The notes: generated from the sequence alone by a model not told the origin. Shown: positions 27,026-38,833, numbered from the stretch's first letter. The stretch: DNA of 64,000 nucleotides from Leptospira paudalimensis (GCF_026151345.1 NZ_JAMQPR010000001.1:1842231-1906230); one strand, 5' to 3'. Made by a program: numbers and translations.

Positions 27026-27976
27026 TTATTGTAAGATCTCTAATATTTCACTTGATGACTTTGTTTTTGCGATATCGAATGCTGTAAGTCCTTGGTTGTT
27101 TTTTATATTCTTATCCGTGCCTTTTTTTAATAAATACTCAACAATTTCTTTATTTTGATTTGCAGCAGCCCAATGGAGAGCAGTATCACCATGGTTTGTT
27201 TTCTCATTCAAATTCCATTTTTTAAGAGAGTCTATGTATTTTACCAATCCCGAGTCATTCAAATAAACTGCTTGAATAAGTGCATTAAATCCATTTTTAT
27301 CTTTAAATTGATAATCTACTTTTTTTTCTAACAAATACTCATATATCTCCCAATTCGCGCGCACATTTAATGCATGTTGGAAAAGATTCAATTCATAGGC
27401 ACTATTCTCATCAACCAAAATGATGTGGGTATCATTTTGGATACTACTGTTTGAAAAAAGTTCTCTCAATTTTGGTAAGTCATTTTTGGTAATTGCTATA
27501 AAAGCGAGTCTTGGCCCGTATGATTCCTCACGAGTTACATCATAAATTTCAATCGAAGGTTGTTTGTTTTTTAATGTATATAAGATACTATACATAAAAG
27601 ATCCCTTTTTGTCACTAGTGGGAATTTCTAAAGATGCTTTTTTATCTTTATGAACAGTTGCTTTGGCACTCGCGTTTTCACTCGAATATGAATCCGACCT
27701 TCGTGATTCACCCGTTTTTAGGTTAACACTTGCATTGATTCTATGTATTGTGCGACCAAAAGAAAATGCAATTACAGCATCATTTGAATCAATTTTTTCA
27801 ATACAACCAGCTAAAGTAGTCGTTCCATTCGTAATAAAAAAATCTGGTTCGACAACAGTAAGCCAAGTTATCTTACAATTCGGATTTGGTTTGGCGTTAT
27901 CGATGACTTGAAATTTTGGAATTGTTTTGCAACTAACGGAAAGTAGAAGTAAAAATAGAAACCACTCTTTTTTCAT
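27026..27976 (-). CDS. Ankyrin-repeat lipoprotein
   Basis: A 316-residue lipoprotein: a signal peptide ending in a lipobox (LLLLSVSC, Cys about 16), an unassigned N-terminal region (about 20-200), and three ankyrin repeats at the C-terminus (DKNGFNALIQAVYLND, NHGDTALHWAAANQNKEIV, NNQGLTAFDIAKTK). Ankyrin repeats bind proteins, and this one should face the periplasm or the cell surface. It is cotranscribed with ilvA without an obvious reason. Confidence 0.88.
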   Translation of the reverse strand: MKKEWFLFLLLLSVSCKTIPKFQVIDNAKPNPNCKITWLTVVEPDFFITNGTTTLAGCIEKIDSNDAVIAFSFGRTIHRINASVNLKTGESRRSDSYSSENASAKATVHKDKKASLEIPTSDKKGSFMYSILYTLKNKQPSIEIYDVTREESYGPRLAFIAITKNDLPKLRELFSNSSIQNDTHIILVDENSAYELNLFQHALNVRANWEIYEYLLEKKVDYQFKDKNGFNALIQAVYLNDSGLVKYIDSLKKWNLNEKTNHGDTALHWAAANQNKEIVEYLLKKGTDKNIKNNQGLTAFDIAKTKSSSEILEILQ

Positions 27977-28099
27977 ATGATAAAAAATAGATTAATTTCG
28001 ATTTTGTCAAATCAAAAAGGAATGGAAAGAGTCGAGGTGGAAAATTAGAAATTGGTGAAAGAATTTGGTGTAGAATTAAAACATTAAAAAAGAAAATCG

Positions 28100-28148
28100 A
28101 GAAACCAAAGCCGGGGCCCCAACCACCCTGCCCGGGACTTTAGTTTCT
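28100..28148 (-). terminator. Terminator of flaB
   Basis: A long imperfect hairpin with AGAAAC/GTTTCT, AAAG/CTTT and CCGGG/CCCGG steps lies 10 nt after the flagellin stop. On the minus strand it is followed by TTTTCTTTTTT a few bases on. Such a strong stem suits a highly expressed gene. Confidence 0.8.
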
Positions 28149-28157
28149 CTTATCCTA

Positions 28158-29039
<882 letters not shown>

Positions 29040-29059
29040 TCAAGGTTTTCACCTTGAAC
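29040..29059 (-). promoter_or_regulatory. GAAA-tetraloop hairpin in the flaB leader
   Basis: On the minus strand TTCAAGGT-GAAA-ACCTTGAG forms an 8-bp stem (one G-U) capped by a GNRA tetraloop, about 34 nt before the flaB start codon. It should be very stable and could protect the mRNA or shape access to the ribosome-binding site. Confidence 0.55.
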
Positions 29060-29084
29060 CCAAGAAATTGATGAATTTTCGAAA

Positions 29085-29099
29085 TGGCCATCCTTGGCC
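29085..29099 (-). promoter_or_regulatory. CsrA-type hairpin in the flaB leader
   Basis: On the minus strand GGCCA-AGGA-TGGCC is a 5-bp stem with AGGA in the loop; the core AAGGAT fits the CsrA consensus (A-R-GGA-U). A second GGA-rich site is the flaB ribosome-binding region AAGGAGGA. The two-site layout resembles the B. subtilis hag leader controlled by CsrA. Confidence 0.45.
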
Positions 29100-29111
29100 T
29101 TTTCAAGATAA

Positions 29112-29119
29112 GGATCGGT
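29112..29119 (-). promoter_or_regulatory. Possible flagellar-sigma -10 element of flaB
   Basis: ACCGATCC on the minus strand resembles the FliA -10 consensus GCCGATAA; ACCGATAC occurs at 18455-18462, about 77 nt before fcpB. No TAAA-type -35 stands 15 bp upstream in either case, so this is only a suggestion. Confidence 0.25.
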
Positions 29120-29244
29120 CATTCTGGGAGGGAGGATAATAGGGAAAATGAAATAAAATTTGAATAAAAACAGAACTTCCCCTTTTCGAAAATATGTCCT
29201 AGGAATTCTATGGAAATGGACTTGAGTGAAAAGGTAGGTTTTTC

Positions 29245-30192
29245 GTGTTAGAAACGGTTTATTTAGCAAACCCACGAGGTTTTTGTGCAGGTGTCAAATA
29301 TGCAATTTCTTATGTGGAACAGGCTTTTGAAGAAAATTCAGGTGAACCTCTCTATGTGAGAAAAGAAATCGTTCACAACCAACGAGTTGTGGAAGAAATG
29401 AAAAAAAAAGGAATCCAATTCATTAGCGAACTAAGCGAAGTTCCTGATGGTGCAACTGTGGTATTCTCTGCACATGGAGTTTCCCCCGAAGTCGTAAAAG
29501 AAGCCACTGATCGAAAAATGAAAATTGGCGATGCCACCTGCCCTCTCGTTACAAGGGTTCATAAAAAAGCACGAAATATCAAAGACAGCCACCAAATCAT
29601 TTATATCGGACACAGAGGCCATGACGAAGCCATTGGCACCATGGGAGAAGCAAAGATGTTCCTTGTGGAATCTCCAGAAGATGTGGAGAGTTTAAAAGAA
29701 AAAATCTCTTTAGACAAACCGCTTACCTACTTGATGCAAACTACCCTTTCCGTAGCAGACACAAAAAACATTGTCAAAAAAATTGAAGAAGTTTTCCCTT
29801 TTGTGGAACACCCACAAAAAGATGATATTTGTTATGCGACAACGGAAAGACAAGATGCCGTACAAAAAATGTTAGAGTCCGTTGATGCCATGTTAGTGAT
29901 CGGTGCCGAAAACTCTTCTAATTCAGTTCGGCTTTGCCAGTTGGCAAAAAAAACTCGACCATCTAGTTTTCAAATTTCGAAAAAAGAAGACGTAAATCCA
30001 AATTACATCATAAACCAAGGAATCAAAACATTAGGAATCACGGCCGGTGCTTCAAGCCCACAAGTGTTGGTTGATGAAATTGTAGAAGAAATACTAAAAC
30101 ATTTTCCCAATGCAAAAGTTTCTTTATACCCTGAAAGTCGTGAAGATACTATGAGTTTCAAACTTCCAAAGGAACTCCTAAAACAATTTTAA
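29245..30192 (+). CDS. ispH: 4-hydroxy-3-methylbut-2-enyl diphosphate reductase
   Basis: A 315-residue IspH (LytB), the last enzyme of the non-mevalonate isoprenoid pathway. The three cysteines of its [4Fe-4S] cluster are in NPRGFCAGV, GDATCPLVTRVH and DDICYATTERQ. Substrate contacts HGV, HRGHDE and NSSNS are present. It starts with GTG behind AGGTAGG. The sensor kinase gene follows after 2 nt, so the signalling cluster may be read from the ispH promoter. Confidence 0.96.
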   Translation: MLETVYLANPRGFCAGVKYAISYVEQAFEENSGEPLYVRKEIVHNQRVVEEMKKKGIQFISELSEVPDGATVVFSAHGVSPEVVKEATDRKMKIGDATCPLVTRVHKKARNIKDSHQIIYIGHRGHDEAIGTMGEAKMFLVESPEDVESLKEKISLDKPLTYLMQTTLSVADTKNIVKKIEEVFPFVEHPQKDDICYATTERQDAVQKMLESVDAMLVIGAENSSNSVRLCQLAKKTRPSSFQISKKEDVNPNYIINQGIKTLGITAGASSPQVLVDEIVEEILKHFPNAKVSLYPESREDTMSFKLPKELLKQF

Positions 30193-30194
30193 AA

Positions 30195-31817
30195 ATGATC
30201 CAAGATCCCTTATCATTATTTAAAGCCTCTTTAGAGGGAAATGATTGGGGAACTGCCATTTTACAGATCAATTTAGAAGAAAAAAACTATGATGTTTTGT
30301 TAAAAAACTCTATCTTCTCACAATTAGAGAAAGAGTTCGACTTACCTAATTTTTTAAAAAACAAAATCTCTCATTATGATTTTAATACAGAAATCATTTA
30401 TAAAACAGATGGAAAAGTATTAGAAACATCCTTTGGGCATTTTGATTATCCGTCTGCCTCAAAAGAAATCCAATTTACAAAGTTTGTGATCCGAGATATC
30501 ACAATCAAACAAAAGCAAGAAGAGGAAATTGCTTGGAGGCTTCGGTTTGAATTGGGAGTTGCTTCCTCCATCCAAATCCTCATCCAAAAACCTTCCATCC
30601 GTGAAAGTTTACCTCAAGCTCTTTACCAACTTTTGTATTTCACGGAGATGGATTCGATATTCTTTTTGAAAAATACCAGTACTGATGAAACACAAAAATT
30701 TGAAATTTGGGTAAACGAAAGAAAGTCCACCGAATACCCGTTACTACCTAATAAATTTCAAACGTTAGATTGGAAAAAAGAAGGGATAAACAGGTGGCTG
30801 CACAAATTAAAAAATGGAAAGATTATTTACTTAACAAAAGAAAAAGCATTACCAAAAGAACAATGGTATTTTGAAGAATCAAAAGCAAAATCGATTTTAT
30901 TCATTCCAGTCAAATTCGAAAACAAATTCTTGGGTATTATGGGATTCCAAAAATATGTTCCCAATTTCGTGATCCACCACGAGAATTTACTCATTTACCA
31001 AACTGTGAGTCGGTGGATGGGTTTATTTGTACAAAGAGATTCCGATTTAACCGAACTCAACCGTTACAAATCCACATTAGAATCTTTAATTTTAGAAAGA
31101 ACTTTGGATTTATCGAGAACCAAAGAAGAATTAGAACGAGCATACAAAGCAAAAACAGAATTTTTAGCCCATGTCAGCCATGAACTTCGTACCCCTCTCA
31201 ATTCCATCATAGGATTTTCAAAATTGATCCAGTTACCAGAAGAAGATGTAACGGGGAAAGAATACCTACAGTACATTTACTCAGGTGGAACGAGACTTCT
31301 CAAGATGATCAATGAAATTCTCAGTTTGATGAAAATTGAATCAGGTCAACTTAACATTGTGTACTCTGAATTCAAACCAGAAGAAATCTGCAGACAAAGT
31401 TTAGAATTAATCCAACCACAAGCAAATGCCAAAGGCATTGAAATCCGTTTTTTCCCTCCCATCCAGTCGAAACTGGTTCGATCGGATAGTGGAAAAATCC
31501 AACAAATCCTCTTAAATTTACTTTCGAATGCGATTAAGTATGGTGATCATTCTTATGTCGAATTACATTGTGAATGGTCCGATTTTGGGGTGAATTTTTC
31601 AATTCGCGATTTTGGACCAGGCATTTCACAAGAAGACCAAAAACGGATCTTTCATAGTTTCACAAGACTTAACGACGATGGAAAAATTGAAGGCACAGGA
31701 CTTGGTCTTTCCATTTCCCAAGGACTAGCAGAAAAATTGGGTGGGAATATCACCCTCTTATCCAACCCAGAAGAAGGTTCCACTTTTATACTCAATATAC
31801 CCGAAAATATTAAATAA
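30195..31817 (+). CDS. Cytoplasmic sensor histidine kinase
   Basis: A 540-residue kinase with no membrane segment. An N-terminal PAS-like region (about 1-112, ending FVIRDITIKQKQEEE) leads to a GAF-like domain (about 118-285) and a coiled coil. A HisKA domain carries the phospho-acceptor His329 in FLAHVSHELRTPLNSI, and an HATPase domain (about 425-540) has NLLSNAIKYG, RDFGPGIS and GTGLGLSIS boxes. It is the first gene of a run with a receiver-ATPase protein, a CheY-like protein and the Che genes. The signal is unknown. Confidence 0.92.
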   Translation: MIQDPLSLFKASLEGNDWGTAILQINLEEKNYDVLLKNSIFSQLEKEFDLPNFLKNKISHYDFNTEIIYKTDGKVLETSFGHFDYPSASKEIQFTKFVIRDITIKQKQEEEIAWRLRFELGVASSIQILIQKPSIRESLPQALYQLLYFTEMDSIFFLKNTSTDETQKFEIWVNERKSTEYPLLPNKFQTLDWKKEGINRWLHKLKNGKIIYLTKEKALPKEQWYFEESKAKSILFIPVKFENKFLGIMGFQKYVPNFVIHHENLLIYQTVSRWMGLFVQRDSDLTELNRYKSTLESLILERTLDLSRTKEELERAYKAKTEFLAHVSHELRTPLNSIIGFSKLIQLPEEDVTGKEYLQYIYSGGTRLLKMINEILSLMKIESGQLNIVYSEFKPEEICRQSLELIQPQANAKGIEIRFFPPIQSKLVRSDSGKIQQILLNLLSNAIKYGDHSYVELHCEWSDFGVNFSIRDFGPGISQEDQKRIFHSFTRLNDDGKIEGTGLGLSISQGLAEKLGGNITLLSNPEEGSTFILNIPENIK

Positions 31818-31865
31818 AGGTATTGAACGAATTAGGAAACTCGAATAGAATTTCCGATATTCTAT

Positions 31866-33146
31866 ATGGTGGAACTAATCGATACGACATATACTTCTGT
31901 TTCTAAAACAGAACACCAACGTAGGCCAAAAGAACCTATCCTGATCATTGAAGATAAAAAAGAAAATCAGGTTCTCCTCGAAGGGATCTGTAAACGAATT
32001 GGTGTATCATACGAAGTTGCTGAAAACGGTAAAATTGCCTTGGAAATGGCAAAAAACAAGTCGTATAGCCTCTATTTGGTGGATTTGATGATGCCTGTGA
32101 TGGATGGAAAAACATTTATCGCAGAACAAAGAAAATTCGATCCGAGATCAGTTTTTATGGTACAAACTGCTATCGACCAAACGGAAGAAATCATCGAAAT
32201 TATGAAAATGGGAGTTTATGACTACCTAATCAAACCTCTCCATGTAGAAATTGTTGCCGATCGTCTGGAAAAAGCATTAGAATACGTCTACTTAAAACGG
32301 ATGGAAGCAGTTCTCATTGATGAAGAATCCAAAGAATTAAAAAGCCAATTGGAATGGCTCAATTATAAGGAGTCTCATCGCAAAACCAATGAAGTAAATT
32401 CGGAACTAAATTCTATCTTGAATTTAAAAACCACTCTCATGCAAGGTTCTGGACTCGGCGCGATGACTACCATTATCGATTCAATCGAAAAAATGAAAAC
32501 AGTTGAGAATGGAAACTATATCATTCCAAAGGATTTTTGGGATTTACTTTCTGAAAACCAAGAACATAACAAAACAATGTTAAAAGGCCTTGATATGGCC
32601 GTTGAAACAATTCAAACCCACTTACAATTGTCTAAAATTACAAGTGATGAGTTGTTACAGATCCTTCCTGAGATTGTAAAAGAGTTTCAAAAGGAAACTG
32701 AATCCAAAGAAATCAAAATCAATCTTCCTGTTGTCAAACAAACAGTAAAATTAGAAGTCAATTTGAATGCAATTCGAACCATCATCCATGAAATTTTTAC
32801 AAATGGATTAAAGTATTCCAAACCCAAGTCAAATTTTGATATCTTTGTCACTTTCGTTGATGGTTATTTTTGTTTATCAGCAAAAAACAACCTAATCGAA
32901 GATGATTATGCAAAACAACTTACAGTTTCAGAAAAAAAATTGGTGGAACCTTTTTACAGAATTCATCCACCAGTTGAAAGCTTTCACCACAAAGAAAAAT
33001 TTAGCCTAGGCCTTGGTTTAACGATGGTAGATTTTTTATTACATAAACATAATGGAATGTTTTTTATACGAAATGCAATTGATCACACGACTGAAACAAA
33101 AGCATCCTGTGTGATCGCAGAAATTTTTCTCCCTATCCAATCTTAA
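31866..33146 (+). CDS. Receiver domain fused to a histidine-kinase-like ATPase without an H-box
   Basis: A 426-residue protein. An N-terminal receiver domain (about 24-145) has the acidic pair IIEDK, phospho-acceptor Asp73 in LVDLMMPVMDG and a Lys in YLIKPL. A helical linker is followed by an HATPase-like domain (about 300-426) with an N-box-like EIFTNGLKYS and a G-box-like FSLGLGLTMV. I see no canonical HE-x-R-x-P phosphorylation box between them, so this may be a regulated ATPase or pseudo-kinase that lacks its own phospho-histidine. It sits between the sensor kinase and the CheY-like gene. Confidence 0.85.
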   Translation: MVELIDTTYTSVSKTEHQRRPKEPILIIEDKKENQVLLEGICKRIGVSYEVAENGKIALEMAKNKSYSLYLVDLMMPVMDGKTFIAEQRKFDPRSVFMVQTAIDQTEEIIEIMKMGVYDYLIKPLHVEIVADRLEKALEYVYLKRMEAVLIDEESKELKSQLEWLNYKESHRKTNEVNSELNSILNLKTTLMQGSGLGAMTTIIDSIEKMKTVENGNYIIPKDFWDLLSENQEHNKTMLKGLDMAVETIQTHLQLSKITSDELLQILPEIVKEFQKETESKEIKINLPVVKQTVKLEVNLNAIRTIIHEIFTNGLKYSKPKSNFDIFVTFVDGYFCLSAKNNLIEDDYAKQLTVSEKKLVEPFYRIHPPVESFHHKEKFSLGLGLTMVDFLLHKHNGMFFIRNAIDHTTETKASCVIAEIFLPIQS

Positions 33147-33158
33147 AAGGAAAACAAA

Positions 33159-33524
33159 ATGAATAGAAAAATCTTAATTATTGATGACTCAGCAGTGTTT
33201 CGAAAGATCATCTCTGTGCACTTAAAAAATGCAAATTTTGATCTTATTGAAGCTGGAGATGGATTAGAAGGTCTAAAACAATTAGAGTCAAATCCTGTCG
33301 ATTTAATTGTCTCTGATATGAATATGCCAAACATGGATGGGATTTCTTTTATCAAAAAAGTAAAAGAGAATTCTAAGTTTAAATTTACTCCTATCATCAT
33401 GTTGACTACAGAATCACAACCTGAAAAAAAACAACAAGGTATCGATGCTGGTGCAAAAGCTTGGTTAACAAAACCTTTTTCCCCTGAAGAATTGTTAGAT
33501 ACCATTACGAAATTATTACCTTAA
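33159..33524 (+). CDS. CheY-like response regulator
   Basis: A 121-residue stand-alone receiver with IIDDSAVFRK, phospho-acceptor Asp53 in IVSDMNMPNMDG, conserved Thr (MLTTES) and Lys (WLTKPFSPEEL). This is the CheY form, probably acting on the FliM/FliN switch or as a phosphate sink of the CheA encoded two genes later. Leptospira genomes hold several CheY proteins, so I do not assign a number. AAAGGAAAAC precedes the ATG, and a STAS gene follows 2 nt later. Confidence 0.93.
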   Translation: MNRKILIIDDSAVFRKIISVHLKNANFDLIEAGDGLEGLKQLESNPVDLIVSDMNMPNMDGISFIKKVKENSKFKFTPIIMLTTESQPEKKQQGIDAGAKAWLTKPFSPEELLDTITKLLP

Positions 33525-33526
33525 CG

Positions 33527-33898
33527 ATGGAACCAAATCAAACCATTCAACATACGAAGGAGGGAATGGAGATCCATTGGAACGGATACCTCACCGTACC
33601 TTTTATCAAAGAATGGTCTACTTACTCAATCCAATGGGAAAACATAAAAGGGAAAAAGATCATTTTACATTTGAATGGAATTGAAAGAATCGATTCTTCT
33701 GGCATTCAATTATTGGTGTATTTAAAAAAACGATGCCAGTCCAACCAACAGATCTTATCATTAACAAACCACTCCTTACCGGTGTTAAAGGTCATGGATT
33801 TACTTGGTTTGGTTTCTTTTTTCGGAGATCGTATCAAAGTGAAAAAAGAACATGCAAATGAAGTCGAATTTCGTTATGGAACAAGGAAAGTATCCTGA
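33527..33898 (+). CDS. STAS domain protein within the chemotaxis cluster
   Basis: A 123-residue STAS-fold protein; the conserved loop is NGIERIDSSGIQLLVYLKK, where a serine would be phosphorylated in SpoIIAA/RsbV-type antagonists. Its last base is the first of the cheA start codon (TGATGG), so it is coupled to CheA translation. It may bind CheA or a kinase-like ATPase, such as the receiver-ATPase protein two genes upstream; both ideas are inference. Confidence 0.85.
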   Translation: MEPNQTIQHTKEGMEIHWNGYLTVPFIKEWSTYSIQWENIKGKKIILHLNGIERIDSSGIQLLVYLKKRCQSNQQILSLTNHSLPVLKVMDLLGLVSFFGDRIKVKKEHANEVEFRYGTRKVS

Positions 33899-36105
33899 TG
33901 GACTTATCGGAAGTCATAGACGCTTATTTAGTTGAATCCGATGAACTTTTACGAGAGATGGAGGCAATCTTACTCCGAACGGAATCATCATTACCAAATG
34001 ACGAAGACCTCAATGCTATCTTTAGAGCAGTCCATACCATCAAAGGTACTGCCGGTATGTTTGGGTATGAATCTACTGTTTCTTTTACACATGTTGTCGA
34101 AAATTTATTGGATGAACTTCGTTCCCATCTGATTCCATTCCAACCCACTCTGACGGAAATATTACTCAAAGCAAAAGACCATTTATCCTTTTTAGTTTCT
34201 GAAGAAACAAAAGGTAAAATTTCAAATGAAAAAATATCATTTGGCCAATTGATTTTGGATGAGATGAAACCATACCTTCAGTCGTCTGCTGCACCACCAA
34301 AAACGTCTCATCAAAATGATGGAATTCAAATGGTTACTCATCATGATTCGAACTCAAACGAACGGCAGAATGAACCTTCTACTAACATTGAGAGCATAAA
34401 ATCAGAAAATACAACAAGTTACCTCATTTCCTTTCGTCCCAATCAAAATGTATTTTCACAAGGTCTTGATCCGATTTCCTTTATTGGATACTTAAAAAAA
34501 ATTGGTACCATTATTTCTTTGAAAACCATTGACCAATTTTTGCCTAAACCTATCGAATTTGATCCTGAAAATTGTTATTTAGGATTTGAAATCAATTTTA
34601 GTTCCAAAGAAAATTTGGAAACAGTTCAAAAAGTTTTTAACTTCATTGAATCTGATTGCTTTTTGCACATTTACCCACCCGGGTTTTCCGTTGAGGATTT
34701 AGTTGATTTATCAAACCAACTCCCAGAAGAAGAAATATATTTAGGCAATGTTTGGAAAGAAATCCAAATCCTCGATGACAACAATTTTCTAACGTATCTG
34801 GAAGAGATCAAATCAAGAAAAACAGGTATTCCTTCCAACTCTTCCGTAGTTTCCCAAGGCATTCACAAAGAGGAACCAAGCTCGATAGAAAAAAATCAAA
34901 ATTCAGACCAAAGCAAAGAATCACATAAATCTTCCACAATCAAAGTTGATTCTAAACGAATTGATAATTTAATCAATCGAGTTGGTGAACTTGTAGTATC
35001 TTGCGCCAATATGAACCAACTCATTGGAGACTCAGACGACTCAAATTTACAAGAATCATCTCTCATTGTAATGAGATTATTAAACGAAGTCAGGGAAATT
35101 TCATTAAAACTCAGAATGGTTCCCATTGGGGAGAGTTTTCAAAAGTATTCTCGAATTGTTCGTGACTTAGGCAAAGAATTGAAAAAAGACATTCGCCTCA
35201 TTACAGAAGGTGACGAAACAGAACTTGATCGCAATATAGTAGAAAAATTAAGTGATCCCCTCACCCATTTGGTTCGCAATGCATGTGATCATGGATTAGA
35301 GTTACCTGAGGAAAGAAAAAGAAACGGCAAGGACCAACAAGGAACTGTAAAACTCACTGCATATCATGAAGCAGGGAATGTCATCATAGAAGTCAGTGAT
35401 GATGGGAACGGAATCTCAAAAGAAAAGGTCTGGAAAAAAGGAATAGAAAAAGGGATTGTTTTTGGTGAGATGCCTGACTCCGACGAAGAAGTTTACAAAC
35501 TACTATTCCATCCAGGATTTTCGACTGCATCTCAAATCACTAATGTTTCAGGTCGAGGTGTTGGTCTAGATGTAGTGTATAAAAATATAGAATCATTACG
35601 AGGATCCATATCCATTAAATCGACTCCAAACCAAGGAAGCCGTTTTATCTTGAGATTACCTCTTACACTTGCTATCATTGAAGGATTTTTGGTAGCAGTA
35701 GGAAAAAGTCACTTTATCATACCGATGGAAATGGTTTTGGAATGTTTACACTTTTCAGATGACCACAAAACAGACTCGAATCAATTTTTCGCCTTACGTG
35801 GAAATTTAATTCCATTCCTCCGACTGAGAGACTATTATCCATGTGATGTTGATTCAGAACAACCAAGGGAAAATATTGTGATCGTTAGAAACGGTGACAA
35901 AAAAGCAGGCATAGTAGTCGAAAAATTATTAGGTGAATACCAAACAGTGATTAAACCAATGGGTTCTGTTTTTCGCCATGTCAAAGGTGTCAGTGGATCA
36001 AGTATCCTTGGTGATGGAAATGTTGCATTAATTATCGATGTTCCTTCCTTATTTGAAAGAACAATCACAGTAGAAAACCAGAAATTTTATAGCCACAGGG
36101 GTTAA
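33898..36105 (+). CDS. cheA: Chemotaxis histidine kinase CheA
   Basis: A 735-residue CheA. The P1 phosphotransfer domain has His46 in [14 protein letters not shown] weakly conserved middle region (about 120-330) takes the place of P2. The P3 dimerisation helices start at [15 protein letters not shown], the P4 ATPase has [18 protein letters not shown] and GRGVGLDVV, and P5 (about 600-735) is CheW-like. It autophosphorylates under MCP/CheW control and passes phosphate to CheY and CheB. It is the central gene of the cluster, followed 1 nt later by the MCP gene. Confidence 0.97.
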   Translation: MDLSEVIDAYLVESDELLREMEAILLRTESSLPNDEDLNAIFRAVHTIKGTAGMFGYESTVSFTHVVENLLDELRSHLIPFQPTLTEILLKAKDHLSFLVSEETKGKISNEKISFGQLILDEMKPYLQSSAAPPKTSHQNDGIQMVTHHDSNSNERQNEPSTNIESIKSENTTSYLISFRPNQNVFSQGLDPISFIGYLKKIGTIISLKTIDQFLPKPIEFDPENCYLGFEINFSSKENLETVQKVFNFIESDCFLHIYPPGFSVEDLVDLSNQLPEEEIYLGNVWKEIQILDDNNFLTYLEEIKSRKTGIPSNSSVVSQGIHKEEPSSIEKNQNSDQSKESHKSSTIKVDSKRIDNLINRVGELVVSCANMNQLIGDSDDSNLQESSLIVMRLLNEVREISLKLRMVPIGESFQKYSRIVRDLGKELKKDIRLITEGDETELDRNIVEKLSDPLTHLVRNACDHGLELPEERKRNGKDQQGTVKLTAYHEAGNVIIEVSDDGNGISKEKVWKKGIEKGIVFGEMPDSDEEVYKLLFHPGFSTASQITNVSGRGVGLDVVYKNIESLRGSISIKSTPNQGSRFILRLPLTLAIIEGFLVAVGKSHFIIPMEMVLECLHFSDDHKTDSNQFFALRGNLIPFLRLRDYYPCDVDSEQPRENIVIVRNGDKKAGIVVEKLLGEYQTVIKPMGSVFRHVKGVSGSSILGDGNVALIIDVPSLFERTITVENQKFYSHRG

Positions 36106-36106
36106 T

Positions 36107-38833
36107 ATGAAGTCAATTAGCACAAACACAAAGTTAGTCGGTTATTTTTTAATCGGATTCTTGTTTACCATCTTGATCAATTTGTACCAATTTGGATTGT
36201 TTTCAAAACAAGATATTCCAAGCATTAATACAGAAGAAAAAATCCAAAAATCTGACTCCATCACTCATTTAATCCAACTGAGTATGTCCATTCAGGAAGA
36301 AGTCACAAACTTAATTCTGTCGTCAGAACCACAAGAATCACAGATTGCAAAAATTAAATATGATATTGATAAATTAGACAAAACGTTCGAGTTAGTAACA
36401 AAACTTTTCACAAAAGAAGATGAGAAGAAAAAATTTCAATCTTCCATCAATGAGAAAAACATTTATACGGAATCAGTACGTTTCAGTTTAAACCAACTGG
36501 AAGGACAATCCAACAAAAAACAAAAAGACATTTTAAATCCAGAACTCTCTAGTAAGTGGAAAAATTATTCAAATAGTTTACAAGAGTTACTAAAATTCTT
36601 TTTTGAAGCAAATTTAAAAGAAGTAAATGCAACTTTATCGAACCAATCAAAACAAGACTACTCGATTCCATCCGCAAGTATTGTGTTTCTTGTTATCTCT
36701 TTTATTTTATTACTTTTACTCATCAAACAAATCACCAAACCATTCAAAGAATCAACACAAATTAAAACAGCTCTTGATTCTGTTTCTACGAATGTGATGA
36801 TTGCTGACTTGAATTTAGATGTTGTTTATATGAACAAATCGATTCAAAAAATGTTTTCGAATTCAGAATCAGAGATTCAAAAACAAATTCGAAATTTTTC
36901 ACTAAAGAATCTGATGGGTAGCAATATTGATACCTACCACAAGGACCCAAGCCACCAAAGAAAGTTACTTGGAACCTTCACTTCTGAACACAAATCAAAT
37001 ATCAAAATTGGAAATCGAGAATTTAGTTTAATTGCCAACCCGATACTTACGGAAACAGGAGAAAGATTGGGAAGTGTCGTAGAATGGGCCGATGTCACAG
37101 AAATCAATGCGACTTCACGAGCTGTTGACAGGTCCCAAGCGACTATCGAATTCCAAATGGATGGAACTATCATCACAGCAAATGAAAACTTTTTAAACTT
37201 AATGGGTTACAATTTGCCTGAGATCAGAGGACAACACCATAGGATGTTTGTAGAATCAAAGGAATATACTTCCGAAGCTTATAAACAATTTTGGGCTGCT
37301 TTAAACAGAGGAGAGTTCCAAACTGCGGAATACAAACGAATTGGAAAAAATGGAAAAGAAGTTTGGTTACAAGCAACTTATACTCCTATCCTCGATGCAA
37401 ATGGAGTTGCCACGAAAGTAATTAAATTTGCAACCGATATCACTGAAAATAAAAAACGTACACAAGAATTTACAAGCCAAATTGAAGCTATCAATCGGGC
37501 ACAAGCAACCATTGAATTCTTAGTTGATGGAACCATTTTAACTGCAAACGAAATCTTTTTGAATACAATGGGTTATTCATTGTCAGAAATAGAAGGAAAA
37601 CACCATCGAATTTTTGTTGAAACAACCTATGTGAATTCAGAAGAATACAAACATTTTTGGGCATCTTTGGCACGTGGGGAATTCCAAACGGCAGAATACA
37701 AGCGGATTGGGAAAGGTGGAAAAGAAGTTTGGTTACAAGCAACTTATAACCCTATTTTGGATTTGAATGGAAAACCATACAAAGTCATCAAATTTGCAAC
37801 CGACATCACGGAACAAAAAAAATTGGCAATCGAAACAGCAAGGATTGTTGATGATTTGGTGGTTGGACTTGCCGCACTTGAAAATGGAGATTTAACTCAA
37901 CTGATCACAAACCATTATGAAGGTGGCTTCGCAAAGCTAAGAGACTCCTTCAATAATACGGCAAAAAAACTAGTTGAGATCATCAATGATGTTCGAACAA
38001 ACACCGATGCACTTGTTTCGGCTGCAGATGAAGTTGCATCCACAGCAAGCACGTTATCACAAGGTGCAAGTGAACAAGCAGCATCAGTCGAAGAAACTTC
38101 TGCCTCTCTAGAAGAGATGGGAGCTTCCATTGACCAAAATGCAGAGAATGCAAAACAAACAGACACAATTGCAACCAAGTCTGCTAAAGATGCAAAACAA
38201 GGTGGTGAAGCAGTAAAAAACACAGTCAAAGCTATGAAAGAAATTGCTGATAAAATTTCCATCATTGAAGACATTGCCTACCAAACAAACTTACTCGCGT
38301 TAAATGCCGCAATTGAAGCAGCAAGGGCTGGAGAACATGGAAAGGGTTTTGCTGTAGTTGCCTCTGAAGTGAGAAAACTTGCAGAACGTTCACAAAAGTC
38401 AGCCAATGAAATTGGTACCCTTGCTGGAAGTTCCGTTCAAATTGCAGAATCAGCAGGGAAGTTGATCGAAGAGATTGTCCCTGCGATCAATAAAACTGCT
38501 GACCTTGTGCAGGAAATCACGGCAGCAAGCCAAGAACAGTCTTCTGGTGTCAATGAAGTGAACAAAGCCATGGGACAACTTGACCAAGTATCACAACAAT
38601 CAGCCAGTGCATCGGAAGAACTAGCGGCAATTGCAGAGGAGTTACAAGCCCAATCGGAAAGACTCATGTCTTCGATTAGTTTTTTCAAATTAGGGAAATT
38701 ATCAACTGTCACAAGCCAAGTGGAGAACAAATCTAGCAGGCTTTCACTCTCAAAACAACCAACTGGTAAAAAAGAGATTGGAAACAGTAAAATTGATACT
38801 TCCTATGATCATGATAAATTCCAAAAATACTAA
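36107..38833 (+). CDS. Methyl-accepting chemotaxis protein with three PAS domains
   Basis: A 908-residue receptor. Two membrane helices (about 10-28 and 185-205) enclose a helical periplasmic segment. Three PAS domains follow (about 220-335, 345-455, 465-580); the second and third are near duplicates sharing [13 protein letters not shown] and [16 protein letters not shown]-like segment (about 590-640) leads to the signalling hairpin, whose tip is [20 protein letters not shown]. The PAS duplicates resemble haem- or flavin-binding energy sensors, but no ligand can be read. There is no CheR-docking pentapeptide at the C-terminus. It is coded between cheA and cheW. Confidence 0.95.
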   Translation: MKSISTNTKLVGYFLIGFLFTILINLYQFGLFSKQDIPSINTEEKIQKSDSITHLIQLSMSIQEEVTNLILSSEPQESQIAKIKYDIDKLDKTFELVTKLFTKEDEKKKFQSSINEKNIYTESVRFSLNQLEGQSNKKQKDILNPELSSKWKNYSNSLQELLKFFFEANLKEVNATLSNQSKQDYSIPSASIVFLVISFILLLLLIKQITKPFKESTQIKTALDSVSTNVMIADLNLDVVYMNKSIQKMFSNSESEIQKQIRNFSLKNLMGSNIDTYHKDPSHQRKLLGTFTSEHKSNIKIGNREFSLIANPILTETGERLGSVVEWADVTEINATSRAVDRSQATIEFQMDGTIITANENFLNLMGYNLPEIRGQHHRMFVESKEYTSEAYKQFWAALNRGEFQTAEYKRIGKNGKEVWLQATYTPILDANGVATKVIKFATDITENKKRTQEFTSQIEAINRAQATIEFLVDGTILTANEIFLNTMGYSLSEIEGKHHRIFVETTYVNSEEYKHFWASLARGEFQTAEYKRIGKGGKEVWLQATYNPILDLNGKPYKVIKFATDITEQKKLAIETARIVDDLVVGLAALENGDLTQLITNHYEGGFAKLRDSFNNTAKKLVEIINDVRTNTDALVSAADEVASTASTLSQGASEQAASVEETSASLEEMGASIDQNAENAKQTDTIATKSAKDAKQGGEAVKNTVKAMKEIADKISIIEDIAYQTNLLALNAAIEAARAGEHGKGFAVVASEVRKLAERSQKSANEIGTLAGSSVQIAESAGKLIEEIVPAINKTADLVQEITAASQEQSSGVNEVNKAMGQLDQVSQQSASASEELAAIAEELQAQSERLMSSISFFKLGKLSTVTSQVENKSSRLSLSKQPTGKKEIGNSKIDTSYDHDKFQKY

